Part shown: positions 1 to 8,916 of the stretch, one piece after another | Layout of the letters: each line of letters opens with the position of its first letter | Position numbering within the stretch: position 1 is the first letter of the stretch | Origin: an uncultured SAR116 cluster alpha proteobacterium | GTDB taxonomy: Bacteria; Pseudomonadota; Alphaproteobacteria; Puniceispirillales; Marisalimonadaceae | NCBI GenBank assembly: GCA_902514865.1 | Contig: CABXSI010000005.1 | Span: 1 to 40,173 of the forward strand | Direction of reading: 5' to 3' | DNA: 40,173 bases | Made by a program: the position numbers and the translations under genes | The notes under the pieces: generated by a model | What the model was told of the DNA's origin: nothing | What the model saw: only the letters and a program-made list of their open reading frames with translations | Databases searched by the model: none

Positions 1-1
1 C

Positions 2-502
2 ATAATAACTGTTCCAAATTTAAAAGAGACCGAAAAGTTTTTAATTTGGTCTATTAGAGAATGGATTATAAGCATAATGAGAGCTAAAGATCCAAGGCTT
101 GAAATAATTAAATGTTTTAGTAAACTTTTAATCCAAGAAGCTGTTATGCCTTTTGATAAAATGATGAGAATAATTGGTTATAATTGCTGTGTACCAATAG
201 ATATAAGGTGTCACTGTTCTAATCTTCTAGGAAGAACAGAAATTGATCTACTATGTTTAATTTCAATTATACAAAATAAATTAAAGGTTGATTTGAAAAA
301 AATTATTAAAATATCTAATAAAGATAATCACCTAGAAATGATTAATCAGTCTAATAAATTAGTAGAAAGTTTAAACAGGTCCAAAATTTCAATACCAGTA
401 AGAAATGAATTTTTAAATAAATACCACACAGATAAATACAAAATTAACAATAATGTTATTTTTTTTGATTTCAAAAATAAATTAGAAAGAAAATGTACTT
501 GA
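2..502 (+). CDS. Hypothetical protein, 5' truncated by window edge
   Basis: The listed ORF (77-502) stays open in frame back to base 2 (IITVPNLKETEKFLIWSIREWIISIM-RAKDPR...), so the start probably lies outside the window. No family recognised. Confidence 0.6.
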   Translation: MITVPNLKETEKFLIWSIREWIISIMRAKDPRLEIIKCFSKLLIQEAVMPFDKMMRIIGYNCCVPIDIRCHCSNLLGRTEIDLLCLISIIQNKLKVDLKKIIKISNKDNHLEMINQSNKLVESLNRSKISIPVRNEFLNKYHTDKYKINNNVIFFDFKNKLERKCT

Positions 503-531
503 CTTTGATAACTATTATCATTATTAATATT

Positions 532-587
532 TGATGTGGATGAACTCAAGCTATATCTCCCAAGATTAACTTAGTGCATCCACATCA
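532..587. other. Long intergenic hairpin / inverted repeat (structured RNA or terminator candidate)
   Basis: TGATGTGGATG (532-542) is the exact reverse complement of CATCCACATCA (577-587). Inner ACT-c-AAG / CTT-AGT can extend the stem, leaving a 19-nt loop. Confidence 0.6.
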
Positions 588-679
588 CCATTTCTCTCAT
601 AATCATAGAAGTTAAATATTGTAAAACTACGGTTTGGATATTAATGTCAATTATAACTTTATAAGGTTTATTGATAGCT

Positions 680-1801
680 ATGGATTATTTTCAAATCGCA
701 TCTGTTCCTGGAGACGGAATAGGTAAAGACATAGTAAATTCAGCAAAATCAATAGTTGATCTCTCATCTGAAATTATTGGTGGTTTCAAATGTAACTGGG
801 AAAATATTAATGCTGGTGCAGAATATTTTGCAAAAGAAGGATGTGATGTAGAACCAGGCGGTGAAGATAGAATAAGTAATGCTGACAGCATTTTCCTTGG
901 GGCGATTGGACTACCTACGATACGACATGAAGATGGGACAGAAATATGCCCTCACCTCAGATTTAGAGAAATGTTTGGATTATATGCTGGGGTCAGACCA
1001 GTTAAGGCTTACCCAAACATTACAAACAGGTTAAGTAATAAATTAGCAACTAATATTGATTTAGTTATATTAAGAGAGTCTACCGAAGGTTTGTTCTACA
1101 CAGCAGCTGTTCACAACAGATGCCCCGTAGATAACAATGACGAAGTTCAAGATATTATGCGTATTACCAGAAAAACAACAGAGAAATTACATGACTTTGC
1201 ATTAAAATTAGCGAGACAAAGAAAGAGTAAGGGAAAGTTGGGTAAAGTTACTTGTGTTGATAAAGCCAATGTATTTCGCTCTCAAGCTTTATTTAGAAAA
1301 ATATTTGATGAAAGAAAAGAAAATTTCAAAGATATAGAATCGGAACATTGTTATGTTGATGCAATGGCGTTAAATCTTATAAGGAACCCCTGGGAATATG
1401 ACGTAATGGTAATGGAAAATATGTTTGGTGATATATTATCTGACCTTGGTGGAGGATTAGTAGGCGGAATGGGAATGGCTTCATGTGCAGAAATTGGAGA
1501 CAACCATGGTTTATTTCAACCCGCTCATGGAAGCGCTCCAGATATAATGGGACAAGACAAGGCAAATCCATTAGCGACTATTCTTAGCTCGACTTTGATG
1601 CTTGACTATTTATCTGATAAAAAGGGATGTGAGAGTGCCTCTGAAGGCTCAAAACTAATAGAAGCTGCAATTGAAATAGGCTTTAAAAGAAATGAGTTAA
1701 GGCCAATTGAGTTTGGTGGTGATATGGGAACAAAAGCAGTAACTGAAAAATTAATCACATTATTAAAAGATAAAAATGTTCAAAATGAAGTGTTAACCTA
1801 A
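680..1801 (+). CDS. Isocitrate/isopropylmalate dehydrogenase family protein (tartrate dehydrogenase-like)
   Basis: Motifs IPGDGIG-like SVPGDGIGKD, LRESTEGLF, DVMVMENMFGDILSDLGGGLVGGMGMA and PAHGSAPDI. ORF opens with TTG at 671; ATG at 680 is the likelier start. Confidence 0.85.
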   Translation: MDYFQIASVPGDGIGKDIVNSAKSIVDLSSEIIGGFKCNWENINAGAEYFAKEGCDVEPGGEDRISNADSIFLGAIGLPTIRHEDGTEICPHLRFREMFGLYAGVRPVKAYPNITNRLSNKLATNIDLVILRESTEGLFYTAAVHNRCPVDNNDEVQDIMRITRKTTEKLHDFALKLARQRKSKGKLGKVTCVDKANVFRSQALFRKIFDERKENFKDIESEHCYVDAMALNLIRNPWEYDVMVMENMFGDILSDLGGGLVGGMGMASCAEIGDNHGLFQPAHGSAPDIMGQDKANPLATILSSTLMLDYLSDKKGCESASEGSKLIEAAIEIGFKRNELRPIEFGGDMGTKAVTEKLITLLKDKNVQNEVLT

Positions 1802-1819
1802 TAGGAGTTAAAATTAATA

Positions 1820-2110
1820 ATGTTTGTAATAACTGTTAAATTTGTAATTCACGAAAAAGACATAGAAAAATTTAAAGTAAGAATCTTACAACAAGCTAGA
1901 GACTCTCTTGAACTTGAAAAAGATTGTCATGAATTTGATGTCTGCCACGAACCTAATAATAAAAGTATAGTATTTTTATATGAAACTTACACCGACAAAG
2001 ACGCTTTTGACATTCACCTCAACAGCAAACATTATCTATCATTTAATGAAGAAGTAACCCCTTGGGTTAAAGAGAAAATTGTAACACAATTAGAAAAACA
2101 AGCATTATAG
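1820..2110 (+). CDS. Antibiotic biosynthesis monooxygenase (ABM)-fold protein, putative quinol monooxygenase
   Basis: About 96 aa; pattern typical of ABM dimeric alpha/beta barrel proteins (VKFVIHEKDIEKFKVRILQQARDSLELEKDCHEFDVCHEP...FLYETYTDKDAFDIHLNSKHY). AGGAGT upstream. Confidence 0.8.
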   Translation: MFVITVKFVIHEKDIEKFKVRILQQARDSLELEKDCHEFDVCHEPNNKSIVFLYETYTDKDAFDIHLNSKHYLSFNEEVTPWVKEKIVTQLEKQAL

Positions 2111-2125
2111 AATAAAGAGAGGATT

Positions 2126-3397
2126 ATGAAACTAGGGATAATAGGTGATGATTTTACAGGGTCCTCTGACATTGCAAACAACCTTAAAAAATCAGGAATG
2201 CAAGTTTCCATGTATGCTGGTATTCCAACCCTACTACCTTCAGAAATAAAAAAAGAACCAACTGACGCCGCCGTAATTGCCCTCAAAACTAGAACCATAC
2301 CAATTGAAGAAGCAATATCAGAGAGCTTAAAAGCTCTTGTATGGCTAAAAGATTGTGGATGTGAACAATTTATTTTTAAATATTGCTCAACGTTTGACTC
2401 CACAAAAAAAGGTAATATAGGACCGGTAACTGATGCAATTATGAAAGAATTAAATACAGATTTTACTATAGCGTGCCCGTCCTTTCCTGATGCTGGACGA
2501 ACTGTTTATTTTGGACATATGTTTGTTAATGGCAAACCATTAAATGAATCAGGCATGGAAAATCATCCTCTAACTCCAATGACAGATCATAATTTAGTTA
2601 GGTGGCTTAATTATCAAACCAAAGATAATGTTGGCCTGATTGATTTTCAAACTATTTCAAAAGGAGAGAATAGCGTCAAAGAGAGAATTGAAACGTTAAA
2701 AACAAATGGATACAAGTACGCAATTGTTGACACTATTAAAAATGATGACTTTGATATTATTTGTAACGGCGTAAAAGACTTACCATTTCTAACTGGTGGA
2801 TCTGGTATTGCTCTTGGATTACCAAAAATTTATAAAGATAGAGGTTTATTGTCAGCAACTAATTTTGAAATTCCTAAAAATAATTCCAATGCAATTATAC
2901 TTTCTGGATCATGCTCAGTTGCAACAATAAATCAAATAAATATTTATAAAGAGAAAAACCCATCCTTATATATTTCTCCTGATGAGGTGATTAACAATGA
3001 GGACTTGGTTGAAAATGTCTTTTCATGGATTAAAGTTAATGAAACATTATCTCCTCTTATTTACTCGTCTTCTGATACTAAAACTGTCACAGAAAAACAA
3101 AAACAATATGGCCAAGAAATCTTAGCAAATAAAATTGAAAACTTTTTTGAATTACTATCTAAAAAACTTGTAAAAGATAATTTTGGAACATTTATTTCAG
3201 CTGGAGGAGAAACCTCAGGAGCAGTCATAAAAGGTTTAGGGGTCCAAGAGCTTAAGATAGGCGAAGAAATTTCTCATGGCGTCCCTGCCCTATGGTCCCC
3301 TCATTCTAATGGTAATAAGCCAATTTCTGTAACACTTAAATCTGGTAACTTTGGTCAAACAGATTTCTTTGAGAGAGCTCTCAAAGTGTTTGGTTAA
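2126..3397 (+). CDS. Four-carbon acid sugar kinase family (DUF1537), OtnK-like 3-oxo-tetronate kinase
   Basis: N-terminal GIIGDDFTGSSDIANNL, KYCSTFDSTKKGNIGPV, C-terminal SAGGETSGAVIKGLGV and SGNFGQTDFFERAL are characteristic. Confidence 0.88.
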   Translation: MKLGIIGDDFTGSSDIANNLKKSGMQVSMYAGIPTLLPSEIKKEPTDAAVIALKTRTIPIEEAISESLKALVWLKDCGCEQFIFKYCSTFDSTKKGNIGPVTDAIMKELNTDFTIACPSFPDAGRTVYFGHMFVNGKPLNESGMENHPLTPMTDHNLVRWLNYQTKDNVGLIDFQTISKGENSVKERIETLKTNGYKYAIVDTIKNDDFDIICNGVKDLPFLTGGSGIALGLPKIYKDRGLLSATNFEIPKNNSNAIILSGSCSVATINQINIYKEKNPSLYISPDEVINNEDLVENVFSWIKVNETLSPLIYSSSDTKTVTEKQKQYGQEILANKIENFFELLSKKLVKDNFGTFISAGGETSGAVIKGLGVQELKIGEEISHGVPALWSPHSNGNKPISVTLKSGNFGQTDFFERALKVFG

Positions 3398-3405
3398 CTC
3401 AAATA

Positions 3406-4056
3406 TTAAATTTTAGAAAACTTCTTTAAAGCATTTGTAAAAGTTAATCCGGCATCCATTTCTTCCATTGCCTTTTTGTCATCGGCAGAAAACTTTTCGG
3501 AAGCTTCAGTTATATTCTCAGCATGCTCAATTGGGATACATAACACACCTGTGCCATCAGCAACAATAATATCACCTTTTCTTACTCTTACTCCTGCACA
3601 AACAACAGGATCATTTATAGATAAAACTTTTATCCTCGTTTTTCCGGGTGTTGGTACCATGTGTCTAGAAAATGCTGGAAAGGAAAATTCTATAATTTCT
3701 TCTCTATCACGAATACCTCCATCGACCACAAGGCCACCAACCCCTTTCAACTTTGCAGCATAAGAAGCCATCCCACCCCAGGTAGACACCTGAGCTCCAT
3801 TATTGGCAACAACAATGACATCTCCTGGATTTGCCGCGTCAATCATATGTCCAACTTTAAAATCATCTGATGAAAAACTGCCAAAAGGACCTGTTGTTTC
3901 TTGAACCGTAATAGCTCTACCTACTACCTTCATACCAAAACCTGCAGGAGCCAGGTTGTTCATAACACCATTAAACCCAACATCATCAAGTGCATTAGCT
4001 AAGGTTGGTGTGGCAATTTTTTTTAATCTTTCTAAAATTTCATCATTAACAGACAT
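3406..4056 (-). CDS. RraA family protein / 4-hydroxy-4-methyl-2-oxoglutarate aldolase-like
   Basis: TPTLANALDDVGFNGVM, GDVIVVANNG, GGLVVDGGIRDREEI, VRKGDIIVADGTGVLCIP; RraA/HMG aldolase pattern. Confidence 0.85.
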   Translation of the reverse strand: MSVNDEILERLKKIATPTLANALDDVGFNGVMNNLAPAGFGMKVVGRAITVQETTGPFGSFSSDDFKVGHMIDAANPGDVIVVANNGAQVSTWGGMASYAAKLKGVGGLVVDGGIRDREEIIEFSFPAFSRHMVPTPGKTRIKVLSINDPVVCAGVRVRKGDIIVADGTGVLCIPIEHAENITEASEKFSADDKKAMEEMDAGLTFTNALKKFSKI

Positions 4057-4162
4057 TTATAAACTCCCGAAGTACCCAAAATAATATTACTCTTAATTAA
4101 TAATGTTATTATAAGAACATTTTTTTGTATTAATTATATTGACCTTTATCCTATATAATTTA

Positions 4163-4192
4163 ACTTATTTTAAATTAATTAACAAAATAAGT
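4163..4192. repeat. Inverted repeat upstream of acyl-CoA dehydrogenase start
   Basis: ACTTATTTT (4163-4171) / AAAATAAGT (4184-4192), perfect 9-bp arms, 12-nt spacer. Very AT-rich, so chance occurrence is possible. Confidence 0.35.
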
Positions 4193-4199
4193 ATTATGA

Positions 4200-5354
4200 A
4201 TGTCTAAGTTTAATTTTCCTTCTATTAAAGAAACAAATGATTTATCAAACCTTCGAAAAGAAGTAAGAAATTTTATAACAAAATCTTTAAATCATAAAGA
4301 GTTTGAGCCTTCAGCTGATGCTTGGGTCTTTTCTGCTAGCCCAGATTTTAGTAAGAAACTTGGATCGATGGGATGGCTGGGCATGTCATTTCCAAAAAAA
4401 TACGGCGGGAATGAAAGAACTGCACTCGAGAGATATGTTGTAACCGAAGAGCTTTTAGCTTCTGGAGCTCCTGTCGCCGCTCATTGGATAGCTGATAGAC
4501 AAAGCGGAAGTCAAATTTTAAGATATGGAAATGAGGAGCAAAAAAAATCAATTATTCCTAAAATAACTGCTGGAGAATGCTTTTTTGCTATTGGAATGAG
4601 TGAGCCTGACTCTGGTTCAGACTTAGCTTCTGTTAAAACCAAAGCTACTAAGATAGAAAATGGATGGAAACTTGAAGGTAGAAAAATTTGGTCTACTGGC
4701 GCTCATATAGCAAATTATATGATTGTACTTGTAAGAACCAGTCCTGCGTCAGAAAAAAATAGGCATGAAGGACTATCTCAGTTTTTAGTTGATTTATCAC
4801 TTCCAAATGTGAGTGTGAAAGGTATCCCTGACATGACAGGTCAACGCCATTTTAATGAAACTTTATTTGACAATGTCATACTAGCTGAAGATGCATTACT
4901 TGGAGTTGAAGGAAAAGGTTGGTCTCAGGTAGTTGGTGAACTCGCACTTGAAAGATCTGGTCCTGAAAGATTTTTGTCTCATTTCACGTTACTTGAGAGC
5001 TTTATAAATGAATTCAAAAATATTTTAATAAAATCAGGTTCAAAATTAATAGGTAAATTAATTGCTGAACTTCAAACATTAAGAAGAATGAGTTTTTCTA
5101 TAGCCTCTATGTTACAAAATGGAGAATCTCCAGAGACACAAGCTGCATTTGTTAAGGAGCTGGGTAATAAATTTGAAAAGACAATGGTAGAAACGTTAAG
5201 AGAGTTTTCCAATATAATTCCACTTTATGAATGGCCTTCTCAATTACAAAATTTATTTGAAGACGCCACTCTTAGAATACCCTCAAACTCGTTAAGAGGT
5301 GGAACAACTGAAATTATGAAAGGGATAATAGCAAGACAGTTAGGTCTGAGATGA
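4200..5354 (+). CDS. Acyl-CoA dehydrogenase, subunit 1 of adjacent pair
   Basis: GMSFPKKYGGNERT, FFAIGMSEPDSGSDLASVKTKA, GWKLEGRKIWSTGAHIANYM, C-terminal NSLRGGTTEIMKGIIARQLGL. Confidence 0.92.
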   Translation: MSKFNFPSIKETNDLSNLRKEVRNFITKSLNHKEFEPSADAWVFSASPDFSKKLGSMGWLGMSFPKKYGGNERTALERYVVTEELLASGAPVAAHWIADRQSGSQILRYGNEEQKKSIIPKITAGECFFAIGMSEPDSGSDLASVKTKATKIENGWKLEGRKIWSTGAHIANYMIVLVRTSPASEKNRHEGLSQFLVDLSLPNVSVKGIPDMTGQRHFNETLFDNVILAEDALLGVEGKGWSQVVGELALERSGPERFLSHFTLLESFINEFKNILIKSGSKLIGKLIAELQTLRRMSFSIASMLQNGESPETQAAFVKELGNKFEKTMVETLREFSNIIPLYEWPSQLQNLFEDATLRIPSNSLRGGTTEIMKGIIARQLGLR

Positions 5355-6379
5355 ATGAAGAACTAGGTATTATTTTAGAAACAACATCAAAAGTTCTTAA
5401 CAAGCACGTAGATCATAAATTAAGACAAAACATAGATAACGACAATTCTGATTTAATTAATTTATGGGATGAAATTGAACAAATTGGCCTCCCTAAAATA
5501 GCCGTTAAAGATAAGTTCAATGGATCAGGCTTACCTCTTTCAACTACTTTACCAATAATCAAATTATCAAATAATATAGGAGCACCAATACCTTTATCCG
5601 AAACGATATTGTCTAATTATATTCTGTCAGAATCTGATATAAACCCTCCAAGTGGCATTGTAACTTACGCAATAGACGTAAAGAACCTTAAAATCATAGG
5701 TAATGAAATATCCGGAGAATTAATTTCGGTTCCATATTTAAATCTTACTGATAAAATTGTTTTTATTACTGAAATTGAAAAAACAAAAAAAGTTATTCTT
5801 ATTAAAAATAGCAGGGAAGACAAAGAGTTAAAAAAGAATTTTTTATCTGAACCACGATATAATTTAAAGTTAAATAAATGTAAAATCCTTTATATAAAAC
5901 CAGTTAACTTAAGGATAAATTTTAAACAACTAGGCGCTATAGTGAGATCTGCTCAAATGATAGGGTCAATGGAAAAAATTTTAGATTTATGTATCGATTA
6001 CTGTTCACAAAGAAAACAATTTGGAAGAGCACTCTCAAAATTTCAAGCTATTCAACATCAGATATCTGAAATGGCCGTTGAGCTATCTGCATCTTCTGCA
6101 GCTTTATCAACAATTACTAATTCTGATGATTTTTATAAAAATAAAAAGGATATAGCTATTTTAAAAATAAGAGCTGGAGCTGCTGCAGGAAAAGTTATAG
6201 CAATATCTCATCAAGTTCATGGCGCAATTGGATTTACTCAAGAGTATGAATTAGCTTACTTTACACGTAATCTAAATAGTTGGAGAAACGATTTTGGAAA
6301 TGAGAGTTATTGGGAAGATGAATTAGGAAAAGATTTTTTAGAAAATAACAATCAAAATTTATGGGAATATTTAACTTAA
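5351..6379 (+). CDS. Acyl-CoA dehydrogenase family protein, subunit 2 of adjacent pair (divergent N-terminal half)
   Basis: CIDYCSQRKQFGRALSKFQAIQHQISEMAVE and HQVHGAIGFTQEYELAYFTRNLNSWRNDFG. ATGA overlap with the preceding gene. Confidence 0.88.
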   Translation: MNEELGIILETTSKVLNKHVDHKLRQNIDNDNSDLINLWDEIEQIGLPKIAVKDKFNGSGLPLSTTLPIIKLSNNIGAPIPLSETILSNYILSESDINPPSGIVTYAIDVKNLKIIGNEISGELISVPYLNLTDKIVFITEIEKTKKVILIKNSREDKELKKNFLSEPRYNLKLNKCKILYIKPVNLRINFKQLGAIVRSAQMIGSMEKILDLCIDYCSQRKQFGRALSKFQAIQHQISEMAVELSASSAALSTITNSDDFYKNKKDIAILKIRAGAAAGKVIAISHQVHGAIGFTQEYELAYFTRNLNSWRNDFGNESYWEDELGKDFLENNNQNLWEYLT

Positions 6380-6404
6380 ATACTATTTTAATTCGAGGTG
6401 AAAA

Positions 6405-7202
6405 ATGACTGAATCAGTTTTATATGAACAAGATGATAGAATTGTTAAGATAACACTAAATAGACCGGACACAAGAAATGCTCTTTCCGGAGATATTATA
6501 GAAGGTTTAGTAGATTCTCTAAGTAAAGCCGATAAAGATAAAAATGTAGGTTGTGTAATATTAACAGGTGCTGGAAAGAGCTTTTCATCTGGAGGAAATC
6601 TTCAAGAAATCAAAGATATGACTACTAAGGACAATATGTCTTTAACTGAATTAGAGGATTGGTATAGATTTGGAATACAAAAAATTCCACTTTCAATGAA
6701 TAGTATTGATGTTCCAATTGTAGCAGCTGTAAATGGCCACGCCATTGGTGCAGGAAACGATTTGTGTACTATGTGCGATATTAGAATTGCAGCAGAAGAC
6801 GCAAAGTTTTCAGAGAGTTTCCTTAGAATTGGAATTATTCCTGGTGATGGTGGATCCTGGTTTCTTCCAAAAATAATTGGACTTGCAAGAGCAAATGAAA
6901 TGATTTTAACTTGTGACGTTCTTGATTCCCAAAAGGCTCTAGATTGGGGTCTTGTTTCAAAGGTTGTAACAAATGATGAACTTTTGGATGAAGCTTATAG
7001 AACTGCAAATAAAATTGCCTCACAACCCCCTGAAGCATCAAGAAGAGCTAAAAGATTATTAAGAATGTCACAAAATGTTTCTCTGGACAAAGCGTTAGAA
7101 ATGGCGGCAAGTCAACAAAGTATTCTTCAACAACTTGATGACCATAGAGAAGCAATAGACGCCCTTTTAGAAAAAAGAAAACCTAATTACACAAATTCCT
7201 AG
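6405..7202 (+). CDS. Enoyl-CoA hydratase/isomerase (crotonase) family
   Basis: ITLNRPDTRNALS, GAGKSFSSGGNLQEI, AAVNGHAIGAGNDLCTMCDIRIAAEDAKFSE; ASRRAKRLL. Confidence 0.92.
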   Translation: MTESVLYEQDDRIVKITLNRPDTRNALSGDIIEGLVDSLSKADKDKNVGCVILTGAGKSFSSGGNLQEIKDMTTKDNMSLTELEDWYRFGIQKIPLSMNSIDVPIVAAVNGHAIGAGNDLCTMCDIRIAAEDAKFSESFLRIGIIPGDGGSWFLPKIIGLARANEMILTCDVLDSQKALDWGLVSKVVTNDELLDEAYRTANKIASQPPEASRRAKRLLRMSQNVSLDKALEMAASQQSILQQLDDHREAIDALLEKRKPNYTNS

Positions 7203-7218
7203 CTAGTTATTTTAAATT

Positions 7219-7720
7219 CTACATATACATTCTTGGAAAAAAATAATCGATAACTTCCCCGTTTGTAAAAACTGGTGCTTTAAAATTATTTTCAGAATAT
7301 TCTATAATAACAACACCACAAGTAACTAAGTTAACAGGCAACTTATTATAACCTTTAGTTGATAATTGATACATTAATGAATTTAAAATGGGATTATGAC
7401 CTATTACAACCACGGTGCTAAATCCAAGCACTTTGGAGGTTATTATTTTTAATCTGATCTATTGATGCATGATATAAATCTTCTTCAATCGATAAAAGAT
7501 TGTCTTTATGATCCCAATTTAAAAATATATTTTCGTAAGTTAACTGGGTTCTTAATGCAGGAGAGATTAAAAACAAATCTGGTTTATTTATTCTGTTTTT
7601 AAGTTCCTCAGAAATAACTTTACAAGAATTATAACCTCTTTTGTTCAAACCCCTTTGAAGATCATTGACGTAACCACTCCAATCGGATTTAGCATGACGT
7701 ATTAATATTAATTTAGACAT
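7219..7720 (-). pseudogene. SixA-like histidine phosphatase, apparently frameshifted (split ORFs 7418-7720 and 7219-7431)
   Basis: N-terminal ORF MSKLILIRHAKSDWSG...; C-terminal ORF ...VVVIGHNPILNSLMYQL. Removing one base of the T5 run at 7446-7450 (A5 on the coding strand) gives continuous ...DQIKIITSKVLGFSTVVVIGHNP. Confidence 0.75.
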
Positions 7721-7726
7721 TTAATA

Positions 7727-8893
7727 TTAACGTAATCTCTCCAAAATTGAGACATAATTTGCAACAGAGGCTCCGCCCATATTAAAAATACCTGCTAATT
7801 TAGCATCTTTGACCTGCATATCATCTGCCTCCCCAGTAAGTTGCATTGCTGACATCACGTGTTGAGAAACTCCAGTAGCGCCGACAGGGTGCCCTTTTGA
7901 CTTAAGACCACCTGAGGGATTTATAGGAAGTCTGCCATTTTTTTGAACCCAGCCCTCTTCGATTGCTTTATAACCTTCGCCTAATTTAGTTAAACCCATC
8001 GCTTCATATTCAATAAGTTCTGCTATTGTGAAACAGTCATGGGTTTCTACAAACGATAAATCATCAAGATTTATTTTAGCATCTTGCAGGGCATAACTCC
8101 AAGCTTGACGAGCACCTTCAAACTCTGTTTTTTCTCTTTTACTCAGTGGAAGAATATCATTTACGTGTCTTCTTGCTCTAAAGGCAATTGCTCTCTTTGC
8201 AGAAAGTGCAAGGTCTATGTCTTGAATTATTAAAGCAGCAGCACCGTCAGACACCATAGAGCAATCTGTTCTTCTTAACGGCTCTGCAACGTAAGGGTTC
8301 TTTTCTGAGACATCATTACAAAAATCAAAACCTAGATTTTTTTGCATATGAGCAAGAGGATTTATGCTTCCATTCTCGTGATTTTTAGCAGCAATCTTAG
8401 CTAGTATATCTGACTTATCTCCATATTTTTGAAAATAAGCATTTGCTATAGTTGCAAAAACACCTGTAAATCCTCCTTTAGTTTCCCCTTCTTCTGGCCG
8501 ATAACTTGCACCCAAGAGAATGTCACCAACTTTTTCGGAAGACGTGTCTGTCATTTTTTCTACACCAACAACAAGTGTTGTCTTTGCTCTTTTGGCTTCA
8601 ATCGCATTCATCGCTGTATGAATGGCAGCTGAACCTGTTGCGCACGCATTTTCAACTCTCATAGCTGGTACGTACCTTAGATCTATCTGTGAAACAGCTG
8701 GTAATGCACCATGAAAATCCTGCTTTTGAAACCCATTGTTAAAAGTTCCAACATAAATTGCATCTATATCTTTTGGAGAAATTTCTGCATGATTTATTGC
8801 CTGTTCAACAACTTCTGCAATCATATTCTCTGAAGATTGATCTTTATTTACACCGAATTTATTATGGGCCCAGCCAGTTATACAAGATGACAT
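7727..8893 (-). CDS. Thiolase family protein (SCP2/non-canonical acetyl-CoA acetyltransferase type)
   Basis: VENACATGSAAIHTAMNAIEA, TDCSMVSDGAAALI, ETHDCFTIAELIEYEAMGL, NPSGGLKSKGHPVGATG. C-terminal FNMGGAS in place of the canonical CGG motif. Confidence 0.9.
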   Translation of the reverse strand: MSSCITGWAHNKFGVNKDQSSENMIAEVVEQAINHAEISPKDIDAIYVGTFNNGFQKQDFHGALPAVSQIDLRYVPAMRVENACATGSAAIHTAMNAIEAKRAKTTLVVGVEKMTDTSSEKVGDILLGASYRPEEGETKGGFTGVFATIANAYFQKYGDKSDILAKIAAKNHENGSINPLAHMQKNLGFDFCNDVSEKNPYVAEPLRRTDCSMVSDGAAALIIQDIDLALSAKRAIAFRARRHVNDILPLSKREKTEFEGARQAWSYALQDAKINLDDLSFVETHDCFTIAELIEYEAMGLTKLGEGYKAIEEGWVQKNGRLPINPSGGLKSKGHPVGATGVSQHVMSAMQLTGEADDMQVKDAKLAGIFNMGGASVANYVSILERLR

Positions 8894-8916
8894 TCTATTC
8901 TCCTAAAATAGATATT

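Noticed and set aside
346-549. Minus-strand 67-aa ORF
   Set aside because: Antisense to the partial CDS and overlapping the intergenic hairpin; low-complexity composition and no family signal.
2032-2403. Minus-strand 123-aa ORF
   Set aside because: Shadow ORF antisense to the ABM gene end and the DUF1537 kinase, whose protein motifs are clear.
3368-3385. TTTGAGA-GAGC-TCTCAAA hairpin at the end of the kinase gene
   Set aside because: 7-bp stem inside conserved coding sequence (FFERAL) with no clear U-tract; too weak to call a terminator.
3476-3763. Plus-strand 95-aa and 69-aa ORFs (3476-3763, 3661-3870)
   Set aside because: Antisense to the well-supported RraA gene; no recognisable domain.
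4139-4159. TTGACC...TATAAT promoter-like pair
   Set aside because: Spacer is only 9 nt, too short for a sigma70 -35/-10 pair; TATAAT alone is not informative in this AT-rich DNA.
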